A stretch of 22,976 nucleotides of DNA from a virus, in the IMG/VR virus record IMGVR_UViG_3300041955_000731, positions 1 through 22,976 of that record. One strand, written 5' to 3'. Below the pieces are notes generated by a model. That model was not told the DNA's origin, did no database searches, and saw only the letters and a list, made by a program, of their open reading frames with translations. Positions 15,246 through 20,139 of this stretch are shown here, piece by piece. A program made the translations under genes and the position numbers. Positions within the stretch are counted from its first letter, which is position 1, and every line of letters begins with the position of its first letter.

Positions 15246-15545
15246 TTGTCCAGGTTGTCCATAGCGTTGTACTGCATTGATTGCATTATGATTATTCGTG
15301 GACAACTGACATATTTTCCGAGATAATAAATCCTTTGTCTTCAACATTGGACAACGTGGACAGCCCAATCCCCCTAAGAGAGATAGAAAGCACGATAAAT
15401 AGGCTTTTTTCGGGTGCTAATGGACAGCCGAGTTATTTGTTTTCATTGTTTTAAAAAAGTGTGCGTCCATATACCACAGGTTGAGCTGTCCACGCTGTCC
15501 ACTAGAATTGATACATATCATAATATCATTAATTATTGTAAATAA
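15200..15545. other. Candidate replication origin: TGTCCA/TGGACA iterons plus AT-rich tract
   Basis: TGTCCA or its complement TGGACA occurs at 15201, 15221, 15247, 15256, 15299, 15348, 15357, 15421, 15487 and 15496. Three pairs (15246/15255, 15348/15357, 15486/15495 as 7-mers) repeat at exactly 9 bp, close to one helical turn. Both orientations occur. An AT-rich stretch at about 15500-15545 follows and could be an unwinding element. The array begins inside the 3' end of the primase-helicase gene and extends through gene-free DNA. The 15246-15666 interval holds no credible gene. Iterons plus AT-rich DNA beside a replicase gene is the classic theta-origin layout, though transcriptional operators remain possible. 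Confidence 0.55.
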
Positions 15546-15666
15546 TGTCACTTGGGGGGTATGGGTGTCTTGAATAAAATCTGCATTTTCTGTACACCGG
15601 TTGCGCAATAGCAAACACGCGACCGCAAAATTACAGGGAGGGGTGTCGTAGTTGACCGGGAAAAGG

Positions 15667-15825
15667 TTAGTCTAAGGGCCACAAAATCGCCACAATTAAA
15701 ATCGCAGCAGCAATGATGCTTACCAACCATGCAATTCTCAGGCCCACCTGGGACATCTTGCGACGACCGCAATAAAGGCAAAGGTATTGGGTATGCGGAA
15801 TTGTGAGACCACACTTACACGTCAT
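15667..15825 (-). CDS. 52-residue zinc-ribbon membrane protein, the only minus-strand gene
   Basis: On the minus strand, GAGGAGG (complement of 15834-15840) precedes ATG at 15825-15823, and the frame ends with TAA at 15669-15667. The product starts 'MTCKCGLTIPHTQYLCLYCG', so a Cys-x-Cys and Cys-x2-Cys pair probably binds zinc. It continues with 'RRKMSQVGLR' and a strong transmembrane helix 'IAWLVSIIAAAILIVAILWP'. The excellent ribosome site and coherent domain plan make it a convincing small gene. It diverges from the gene at 15994, sharing the control region between them, which hints at a distinct expression programme. Function unknown. Confidence 0.8.
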   Translation of the reverse strand: MTCKCGLTIPHTQYLCLYCGRRKMSQVGLRIAWLVSIIAAAILIVAILWPLD

Positions 15826-15887
15826 GTTAATTTCCTCCTCAGTGCTATTATTGGACGTTCCCAGTCGGAAAATAAGAGTACAAAAGT

Positions 15888-15907
15888 AATGGTACTAAAG
15901 TACCATT
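15888..15907. promoter_or_regulatory. 20-bp palindrome, probable operator
   Basis: AATGGTACTAAAGTACCATT has perfect 9-bp arms around AA. It overlaps the -35 box of the rightward promoter (TTGACG at 15906) and lies upstream of the divergent minus-strand gene. An additional GTAC half-element occurs at 15878-15881. Binding of a dimeric repressor here would block the promoter. The binder is unknown; the LuxR-type protein at 16497 and the winged-helix protein at 8155 are candidates. Confidence 0.6.
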
Positions 15908-15934
15908 GACGGGGATCTGCATAAATATTAGTAT
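15906..15934 (+). promoter_or_regulatory. Sigma70-type promoter toward 15994
   Basis: TTGACG (15906-15911), 17-base spacer, TAGTAT (15929-15934). Five of six bases match the -35 consensus and four of six the -10 consensus, with ideal spacing. Transcription would begin near 15941 and leave a leader of about 50 bases. Confidence 0.55.
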
Positions 15935-15967
15935 GGGTAGTGTAAGAAGAAGAAGTAAACAGTCGCA

Positions 15968-15982
15968 GCGGCTACCAGCCGC
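15968..15982 (+). promoter_or_regulatory. Leader hairpin next to the ribosome binding site
   Basis: GCGGCT-ACC-AGCCGC folds into a 6-bp GC hairpin with a three-base loop, ending one base before AGGAG (15983-15987) of the gene at 15994. It could limit or stabilise ribosome access, or protect the 5' end of the message. Confidence 0.45.
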
Positions 15983-15993
15983 AGGAGATTAAC

Positions 15994-16329
15994 ATGGAAA
16001 AACAATTTGAAGTCATTAGATCCCACGACGAGCTTGGGGGATACTTCGAACATCCGACCAGTACCCAATTCCGATCTCTCCACGAAGCTATTAAATTCCT
16101 TGCTGCACATAACTCGCTTCGGATCGATGGAGGCACGACATCCTTTCTCCGGCGAATTGAGGATGGTGCGGAACTCGTACCGTGGGGGCCGAAGGACTCC
16201 CTTCGCGCGGCCAGCGCCGCAAATCCTTGTCAGCTTGCCTGGGCCACGCCCGACGGCCGCCTGGAACTAATCAATATGTGCATCCGTTGGGGTACGGCCA
16301 AGGTGGCGTGGCCTTCGCGCGAAAATTAA
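15994..16329 (+). CDS. Hypothetical protein, first gene of the promoter-controlled unit
   Basis: 111 residues from ATG 15994, with AGGAG at 15983-15987. It begins 'MEKQFEVIRSHDELGGYFEH' and includes 'FRSLHEAIKFLAAHNSLRI', 'GAELVPWGP' and 'WATPDGRLELINMCIRWG'. The mixture of short strands and helices with many aromatic and charged residues suggests a soluble early protein. No family recognised. It stands alone between the controlled promoter upstream and a long folded non-coding segment downstream. Confidence 0.7.
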   Translation: MEKQFEVIRSHDELGGYFEHPTSTQFRSLHEAIKFLAAHNSLRIDGGTTSFLRRIEDGAELVPWGPKDSLRAASAANPCQLAWATPDGRLELINMCIRWGTAKVAWPSREN

Positions 16330-16336
16330 TCTCCCC

Positions 16337-16477
16337 CGAGCGCCACTCCGCGCAGGCGGAGCGTCCCGGGTGGTACCGGGGGGCGGTACGTAACCCGCCG
16401 CTCGCTCTGAGCCTCCGAGATGCGGGGGCTGAGAGTGGGCAGAATCGCACGATGTCCCCGACCGGGGGACCAACCCA
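16337..16477 (+). ncRNA. Candidate structured RNA with several nested helices
   Basis: No convincing gene lies between 16329 and 16497. The GC-rich segment folds by eye as follows. CGAGCG (16337-16342) pairs with CGCTCG (16399-16404), enclosing two hairpins: CTCCGC/GCGGAG (16346-16351/16356-16361), and CGGGT/ACCCG (16367-16371/16393-16397) with inner TACC/GGTA. Directly after the closing helix comes CTCTGAGCC/GGCTGAGAG (16405-16413/16427-16435, one mismatch), then GTCCCC/GGGGAC (16454-16459/16465-16470). The first part makes a three-way junction. No T-run follows, so these are not simple terminators. It may be a regulatory leader of the HTH gene at 16497, or an independent RNA. High GC inflates chance pairing, so confidence is moderate. 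Confidence 0.42.
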
Positions 16478-16496
16478 GTATTACCGGAAGGTGTTT

Positions 16497-16769
16497 ATGG
16501 ATGGCGTAGGTAGCAGAACTAAAACCAAGGGGCGGGGACTCACGCGAAATGAGCGATATTATCTGGCGTTTTTGTGCGCGGGACTCACCAATGAGGAAAT
16601 TTCCATCGCTATGCTCGCGAAGCGAAACACCGTGCAGCGCTGGACACAGAGCGTATATCGGAGGGTTATGGACGTGGAATCGATGGCGATTCCGGCCATT
16701 AAACCGAAGGTCGCTCGCCAAATCGTCGAACGGCGGAGACCTATGGCGATACGGAAAGGAATTATATAG
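16497..16769 (+). CDS. LuxR/GerE-type helix-turn-helix protein
   Basis: ATG 16497 is chosen because GGAAGG at 16486-16491 is correctly spaced and the conserved domain starts shortly after; the frame is open further upstream but reads through the folded non-coding segment with gene-unlike composition. 91 residues. 'LTRNERYYLAFLCAGLTNEE', 'ISIAMLAKRNTVQRW' and 'TQSVYRRV' follow the GerE pattern (L-T-x-R-E, G-x-T-N-E-E-I, A-x-R-N-T-V). The C-terminus is basic ('KPKVARQIVERRRPMAIRKG'). It lacks a receiver or ligand domain, so it is a bare DNA-binding module, likely a transcription regulator of this region. Confidence 0.72.
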   Translation: MDGVGSRTKTKGRGLTRNERYYLAFLCAGLTNEEISIAMLAKRNTVQRWTQSVYRRVMDVESMAIPAIKPKVARQIVERRRPMAIRKGII

Positions 16770-16784
16770 GAGAGTGGTAATTAT

Positions 16785-16806
16785 CATTGCGCGGTGACGC
16801 GCAATG
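16785..16806 (+). other. Intergenic hairpin
   Basis: CATTGCGC (16785-16792) and GCGCAATG (16799-16806) pair perfectly over 8 bp with loop GGTGAC. It lies between the HTH gene and the next ribosome site. No T-run follows, so a processing site, operator or stability element is more likely than a terminator. Confidence 0.45.
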
Positions 16807-16837
16807 CTCGAAACAGCACGACACGCGAGGAGGATCT

Positions 16838-17110
16838 ATGGTTGATGGCGTTTGGGTTTACTGGTTCGGACTCTTATTGCTTTGTGCTCTTCTTTTTCCG
16901 GCTTTTGTGCGCTGGGCCGCCCAGTTTCTTTTTCTGTGCATCGATCTAATCGCACAAGTGGCGCACAAGTGGGAGACTACGTTTCCACCGCAATCACTGC
17001 CGCCGAACGACTCCTTTAAAAATTTCTTGGACTCGCCTTGTCACGGCCCGAGCGTTGCTGATCCGCCGGGCTGGAAGGTCGTAGATACACTCAAAAAAGA
17101 GGAGGAATAG
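16838..17110 (+). CDS. Small membrane protein, unknown
   Basis: ATG 16838 is preceded by GAGGAGG (16827-16833) and is preferred over an in-frame ATG at 16787 whose extra residues overlap the hairpin. 90 residues: one or two hydrophobic helices at about 4-35 ('VYWFGLLLLCALLFPAF', 'AAQFLFLCIDLIAQVAH'), then a hydrophilic tail with 'PPQSLPPNDSFKNFLD' and 'PGWKVVDTLKKEEE'. It ends two bases before the ATG of the Cys-rich gene that follows. It may be a membrane-acting early protein. No family recognised. Confidence 0.65.
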   Translation: MVDGVWVYWFGLLLLCALLFPAFVRWAAQFLFLCIDLIAQVAHKWETTFPPQSLPPNDSFKNFLDSPCHGPSVADPPGWKVVDTLKKEEE

Positions 17111-17112
17111 CG

Positions 17113-17274
17113 ATGACCGTTATTTGTATGGATTGCAAAAAAAAGATCAGGGAAAAATTCCCGATAGGCGAGGGACCGGTCTCGCACGGCATTTGCGATG
17201 AGTGCTTGGAAAAACGCTTGGCCGACCTTCGGTCGGTGGTGATGGTGGCACAAGGATATCCACCGAAACCCTAA
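17113..17274 (+). CDS. 53-residue zinc-ribbon-like protein
   Basis: ATG 17113 after GGAGGAAT (17101-17108); stop TAA 17272-17274. The sequence holds two Cys-x2-Cys knuckles, 'VICMDCKKKIREKF' (Cys5, Cys8) and 'GICDECLEKRLADL' (Cys28, Cys31), spaced as in treble-clef or zinc-ribbon domains. A basic C-terminal helix follows. Tiny zinc proteins of this kind are common among phage early genes and often bind host transcription or DNA proteins; that is family knowledge, not shown here. The DNA at 17222-17236 also forms a hairpin with a TTC loop inside the coding sequence. Confidence 0.78.
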   Translation: MTVICMDCKKKIREKFPIGEGPVSHGICDECLEKRLADLRSVVMVAQGYPPKP

Positions 17275-17304
17275 CTTCGGCATGCGCCCCCATCGAGGGA
17301 TGAT

Positions 17305-17514
17305 ATGAATAACAATGTAACGCATGCCGAAATTATTGAGTTCGCGCGACGGCATGGAATCACTTACTGTGCACCCTCGCCGGCATTTCGGGTGAGTTGG
17401 CGCGCGAGATATAAACAGTCGGAAGAAGAGCATATCGCTGAATTGGCGAGAGTACCAGAGTTTCTCGCCCTAGGGCAAAAAATAAAACGGCATAATGCGG
17501 GCCGGAGGAGATAG
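17305..17514 (+). CDS. Small basic hypothetical protein
   Basis: 69 residues from ATG 17305 with GAGGG upstream at 17294-17298. It begins 'MNNNVTHAEIIEFARRHGIT', with a helix-turn-helix-like start, and ends in a basic tail 'LGQKIKRHNAGRRR'. There are no metal ligands. It overlaps a possible second small basic frame (17495-17662). Function unknown. Confidence 0.62.
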   Translation: MNNNVTHAEIIEFARRHGITYCAPSPAFRVSWRARYKQSEEEHIAELARVPEFLALGQKIKRHNAGRRR

Positions 17515-17662
17515 TAAGAGAGCAATCGGACGGGCACTGTCCGGCCCCAGGGCTTTCAATGAACGGGAAGCTCGGTTGAGACTGAAGAGGAAAGCTGAAC
17601 GGCGAAGATTGAAAGTCAGAAATCGTGCGGCTGAAAGGGGGTTTCAATGGACGCGGAATTGA
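17495..17662 (+). CDS. Possible 55-residue, highly basic protein
   Basis: ATG 17495 to TGA 17660-17662 would encode 'MRAGGDSKRAIGRALSGPRA' followed by 'FNEREARLRLKRKAERRRLK' and 'VRNRAAERGFQWTRN'. More than a third of the residues are Arg or Lys, as in nucleic-acid-binding peptides. It overlaps the previous gene by 20 bases and the ParB-domain gene by 16, and otherwise fills a 132-base gap. There is no strong ribosome site, and CGGAC/GTCCG (17526-17530/17538-17542) could instead be a hairpin. Treat as tentative. Confidence 0.38.
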   Translation: MRAGGDSKRAIGRALSGPRAFNEREARLRLKRKAERRRLKVRNRAAERGFQWTRN

Positions 17663-18420
17663 AGTTTCATCCGGCAGCGGCGATCTTCCCAATGCTGGAC
17701 GAAGTAGAACTCACTCAACTGGCCGAGGACATCAAAGAGAACGGACTGATCGAGCGGATCTCGCTTTACGAGGGCATGATTCTGGACGGCCGGAACCGTT
17801 ACCTGGCCTGCCAGCAGGCCGGCGTCGAGCCCAGATTTGATGAACTGCCGTTCGTCAACGATTGCCCGGTGACCTGGGTTATCAGCAAGAACCTTCATCG
17901 TCGCCACCTAACGGTGAGCCAGCGCGCCATGGTTGCAGCCGAAACGAAAGGTCCAATCATGGAAGAGGCTCGAACGCGCATGGGTCATCCACGCCAGGAT
18001 AAAACAGGTGTGGCCAAAAGGCCACCGCTGGTAAGTCTTGGAAAATCAAGAGATATTGCCGGAAAACTTCTCGGAATTAGTGGCAGGAGTGTTGAGCGGG
18101 CGACAAAGGTACTAGAAGCTTCCCCCGAACTGGCCACAGAAGTTAAGGCCGGTGACAAAACCCTAAGTGAAGCCCTGCGCGAAATCGCGCCGCCCGCGCT
18201 TGGCAAGCGGGATAAAATGCTGGCGAACGCGGCCCAGAATAAGCTAGGAATGTTCCTCGCAGAGACTAACGGTGGAATACTCGGCCTGGAATCCGTTAAT
18301 TGGGATGCGTGGTTCAGCACACACACAAAAAAAGACGGTAAGGACGTTCTCAGGGATTTACTCGATTTTTCAAAACGACTCCGGTCGTTCATTTCTCAAT
18401 TCAAGAGGAGGATACAGTGA
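17647..18420 (+). CDS. ParB-like nuclease / DNA-binding protein 1
   Basis: 257 residues from ATG 17647 with AAAGGGGG just upstream. The N-terminal ParB-type domain shows 'FPMLDEVELTQLAEDIKENG' and 'YEGMILDGRNRYLACQQAG' (DGRNR at 47-51), then 'SKNLHRRHLTVSQRAMVAA' at 80-98. A helix-turn-helix follows at about 130-160 ('SRDIAGKLLGISGRSVERAT'), and the remainder is helical and basic. Family members include partition CTPases, transcription regulators such as Noc/KorB, and DNA nucleases. No ParA partner is visible, so partition cannot be claimed. It overlaps the second ParB-like gene by GTGA. Confidence 0.82.
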   Translation: MDAELKFHPAAAIFPMLDEVELTQLAEDIKENGLIERISLYEGMILDGRNRYLACQQAGVEPRFDELPFVNDCPVTWVISKNLHRRHLTVSQRAMVAAETKGPIMEEARTRMGHPRQDKTGVAKRPPLVSLGKSRDIAGKLLGISGRSVERATKVLEASPELATEVKAGDKTLSEALREIAPPALGKRDKMLANAAQNKLGMFLAETNGGILGLESVNWDAWFSTHTKKDGKDVLRDLLDFSKRLRSFISQFKRRIQ

Positions 18421-19190
18421 ACATCAAAGACGAAGGCAAGTATAAATTACTCAGAATACGGGCAGATAAATTAATCATTCACCCGCTTGTGCAGAGGGGA
18501 ATCGTTAAAGCTCACCTGAATCGCTTAGCTGAAAATCTTGACCTTGATGCGCTGGGCCTGATTCATGTGGTTACGTACAGGGGCAAACTTGCCGTGATAG
18601 ATGGCCAACACAGGGTCCTTGCGTTGCTTGAAAGGGGACTGGGTGAGTGGGAAGTCCTAGCGATGCACCATTTAGACATTTCAACGGTTTCCATGGCCTC
18701 CAGCTTGTCATGCAAGGTGAACGGAGAGCACGTAGGTTGGACAATCTACGATCACTTTCAGCAATTACTTTTACAGGGAGATTCGATTGCCCTTGAGGTC
18801 CAGTCAGAATGCCAAAAGCGCGGCCTGAAGATTACGCGCGGCCACGCCGATAGTTCCGTTTGTGCGATCAAGTCATTGTTAAGGGCTCGCGGAATGGGGA
18901 CACTGCCAGATGCCCTTGATTTGCTAATCGCTGCTTATGGGGCGGGAACCGACGGACTGGAAGGAAAAGTGATCGAAGGTGCAGCCTTACTGTTTCAAAC
19001 GCACAAGCAAATAGATCGAAAAGCCCTTCGGGAACACTTAGCCAAAGAGACCGGTGGTGGCGCTCGCATCATCGGAGACGGTCGGAGTTTTGCATCGCTC
19101 AATGGAGGCAGCGTAGCTCGCGGAGTGGCAAATGCCATGATAATGATCTACAACAAAGGACGCCGATCATTGAAACTGAAACCGATTTAA
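18417..19190 (+). CDS. ParB-like protein 2 (DUF6551-like)
   Basis: 257 residues from GTG 18417, with GAGGAGG at 18405-18411. 'IHPLVQRGIVKAHLNRLAEN', 'IHVVTYRGKLAVIDGQHRVL' and 'ALLERGLGEWEVLAMHHL' mark the ParB/sulfiredoxin-like fold, with DGQHR at 62-66. The rest ('SCKVNGEHVGWTIYDHFQQL' and a long helical C-terminus) resembles the ParB-related family known as DUF6551 in phages. No separate helix-turn-helix is obvious. Translational coupling to the first ParB-like gene suggests the two act together, perhaps as a heteromeric DNA-binding or nuclease pair. The biochemical role is unknown. Confidence 0.75.
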   Translation: MNIKDEGKYKLLRIRADKLIIHPLVQRGIVKAHLNRLAENLDLDALGLIHVVTYRGKLAVIDGQHRVLALLERGLGEWEVLAMHHLDISTVSMASSLSCKVNGEHVGWTIYDHFQQLLLQGDSIALEVQSECQKRGLKITRGHADSSVCAIKSLLRARGMGTLPDALDLLIAAYGAGTDGLEGKVIEGAALLFQTHKQIDRKALREHLAKETGGGARIIGDGRSFASLNGGSVARGVANAMIMIYNKGRRSLKLKPI

Positions 19191-19202
19191 TTTGGGGGAA
19201 CC

Positions 19203-19301
19203 ATGAAAAAGAAAATGCGCATGACGATTTCTAGACACGAAAATATCTGTGGAAAACTCAAAATAATACTTGACTTCCTTTGGGCAGTTAAGTATTATTG
19301 A
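19203..19301 (+). CDS. Possible 32-residue peptide
   Basis: ATG 19203 after GGGGGAA (19194-19200) to TGA 19299-19301 encodes 'MKKKMRMTISRHENICGKLK' then 'IILDFLWAVKYY'. A good ribosome site is present, but its 3' half coincides with the promoter and inverted repeat of the RNA gene below, so the base sequence there may be constrained by regulation instead of coding. Confidence 0.3.
   Translation: MKKKMRMTISRHENICGKLKIILDFLWAVKYY
19262..19299 (+). promoter_or_regulatory. Strong promoter framed by a 10-bp inverted repeat
   Basis: TTGACT (19270-19275), 17-base spacer and TATTAT (19293-19298) nearly match the sigma70 consensus. AATAATACTT (19262-19271) and AAGTATTATT (19290-19299) are perfect 10-bp inverted arms 18 bp apart; the right arm contains the whole -10 box and the left arm reaches the -35. 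A dimeric regulator on these arms would control initiation. Transcription should start near 19305. Confidence 0.65.
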
Positions 19302-19304
19302 TGC

Positions 19305-19420
19305 TGTAAGAAGATAGAAATGATCATAGGCAGCGCAAGTGAGACCATGGCAATCCGGGTAGAAATGCCGGAAAGTAAATCGCAGCCAAACGGTCCCTAA
19401 CTTGCGCTGCCTAATTTTTT
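19305..19420 (+). ncRNA. Candidate small RNA with 5'-3' closing helix and intrinsic terminator
   Basis: From the expected start near 19305, the transcript contains AGGCAGCGCAAGT (19328-19340), perfectly complementary over 13 bp to ACTTGCGCTGCCT (19400-19412), followed two bases later by six T (19415-19420). Inside, GAGACC (19341-19346) pairs with GGTCCC (19392-19397) with one mismatch, and CCGG (19355-19358) can pair with CCGG (19368-19371). No credible gene occupies this interval. A promoter, closed fold and terminator in one direction make a complete small-RNA gene of about 115 bases. I do not recognise a known RNA family. Confidence 0.6.
19400..19420 (+). terminator. Rho-independent terminator of the small-RNA gene
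   Basis: The right arm of the 13-bp helix is followed by AATTTTTT. The stem is unusually closed over a 59-base, partly folded loop, so the terminator stem also forms the RNA's closing helix. Confidence 0.6.
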
Positions 19421-19486
19421 CTCGCACGGTATGCGCCTCACCTTACGGCGTCCAAAGTTGCGGGCATCAATTTCTCGATTGCACAA

Positions 19487-19720
19487 ATGAGACTAGCAGA
19501 GCAAAAGCGCCGGAAAAAACAGCTTGAACTGCACTTCCTTTCCAACCGTTTTTATGACGATGCGGTAGCGCTGAAAAACGGCAAGAACGATGCGCGGAGA
19601 TCGCCAAACTGGAGAGGCATTGTGCGGGGCGCTGGGGAACGAGCCGGTCTAAGCCAGAGACAGATCTCGGAATTAATTAGAATTTTTGCGGAAGGGATGA
19701 GCGCCAAATCCAGAATCTGA
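19487..19720 (+). CDS. Small basic helical protein before the packaging genes
   Basis: 77 residues from ATG 19487. The start 'MRLAEQKRRKKQLELHFLSN' is strongly basic. The C-terminal half 'GERAGLSQRQISELIRIFAE' looks like a helix-turn-helix. It ends four bases before the HNH gene. No Cys or nuclease motif. It could be a DNA-binding partner of the packaging HNH protein or terminase, which is an inference from position only. The stretch 19421-19486 holds nothing I recognise. Confidence 0.6.
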   Translation: MRLAEQKRRKKQLELHFLSNRFYDDAVALKNGKNDARRSPNWRGIVRGAGERAGLSQRQISELIRIFAEGMSAKSRI

Positions 19721-19724
19721 GCGT

Positions 19725-20027
19725 ATGCCAACGCTAAATAAGCGGGCGTGCCCATTTACAGGATGCGTGCGCACAGATCCGCATAGGCACGACAATTTCC
19801 GGCCAGGCTCGGCGGCTAGGGGTTATGGGCGAAGGCACCAACGCTGGCGGAAAATGGTTTTGGCGCGCGATCCAGTTTGTATGATGTGCCAGGAAGCGCT
19901 GAGCACGGATGCGGACCATATCATCCCACTCTCACGGGGCGGTGATTGGTCGCTCGAAAACGGGCAGGGTCTTTGCCACGCGTGTCATACAAAGAAAACG
20001 TTCGCGGAGAACGGCAATAGAAGTTAA
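19725..20027 (+). CDS. HNH endonuclease of the packaging module
   Basis: 100 residues. The core is Cys52-x2-Cys55 ('DPVCMMCQEAL'), Asp64-His65 ('TDADHIIPLSRGGD'), Asn79 ('LENGQGL') and Cys84-x2-Cys87-His88 ('LCHACHTKKT'), a complete HNH site with zinc knuckle. Two further Cys (9 and 14) lie in the N-terminal 'RACPFTGCVRTD'. Short HNH proteins directly before the terminase genes are typical of HK97-like cos phages such as HK97 itself (gp74), where they stimulate terminase cleavage at cos. Its position here, one gap before the small terminase, fits that role. Confidence 0.9.
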   Translation: MPTLNKRACPFTGCVRTDPHRHDNFRPGSAARGYGRRHQRWRKMVLARDPVCMMCQEALSTDADHIIPLSRGGDWSLENGQGLCHACHTKKTFAENGNRS

Positions 20028-20037
20028 CCCACCAGAA

Positions 20038-20085
20038 GGCGGCCAGGAGCCAAGCTGAAATGAGCGGGGCTTGGCCCTGGCCGCC
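20038..20085 (+). other. 17-bp hairpin upstream of the small terminase, possible packaging-site element
   Basis: GGCGGCCAGG (20038-20047) and GCCAAGC (20049-20055) pair with GCTTGGC (20069-20075) and CCTGGCCGCC (20076-20085): 17 bp with one bulged A (20048) and a 13-base loop. No T-run follows. It occupies the HNH-terminase gap, where cos sites lie in related phages. A terminator, recombination structure or RNA processing signal are alternatives. Confidence 0.55.
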
Positions 20086-20096
20086 GTGCAAGCCCG

Positions 20097-20131
20097 GATT
20101 TGAGATTTGAGATTTGAGATTTTAGATTTAA
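20097..20131 (+). repeat. Five tandem heptamers before the small terminase gene
   Basis: GATTTGA at 20097, 20104 and 20111, then GATTTTA at 20118 and GATTTAA at 20125, end eight bases before the ATG at 20140. Tandem sites are the form expected for small-terminase binding, but the same heptamer at 6341 and in bacterial intergenic repeats argues it may simply be an acquired repeat. Confidence 0.8.
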
Positions 20132-20139
20132 AACCGGAC

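Noticed and set aside
15246-15545. A CRISPR array in the repeated TGTCCA region
   Set aside because: Repeats are 6-7 bp, in both orientations and irregularly spaced apart from 9-bp pairs; there are no 25-40-bp repeats with unique spacers.
16337-16477. A tRNA in the folded segment
   Set aside because: No T-loop GTTCGAATC-like sequence, no anticodon arm geometry and no CCA end could be found.
16182-16497. N-terminal extension of the LuxR-type protein back to 16182
   Set aside because: The extra residues overlap the gene ending at 16329, lack domain character, and run through the folded GC-rich segment. ATG 16497 has a proper ribosome site.
17647-19190. A plasmid-style partition locus
   Set aside because: No ParA ATPase and no clear parS-like palindrome array is adjacent, so only ParB-domain identity is claimed.
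19167-19427. A minus-strand 86-residue frame across the small-RNA candidate
   Set aside because: It has no ribosome site, spans the end of the ParB-like gene and the terminator, and the promoter and T-run support plus-strand transcription.
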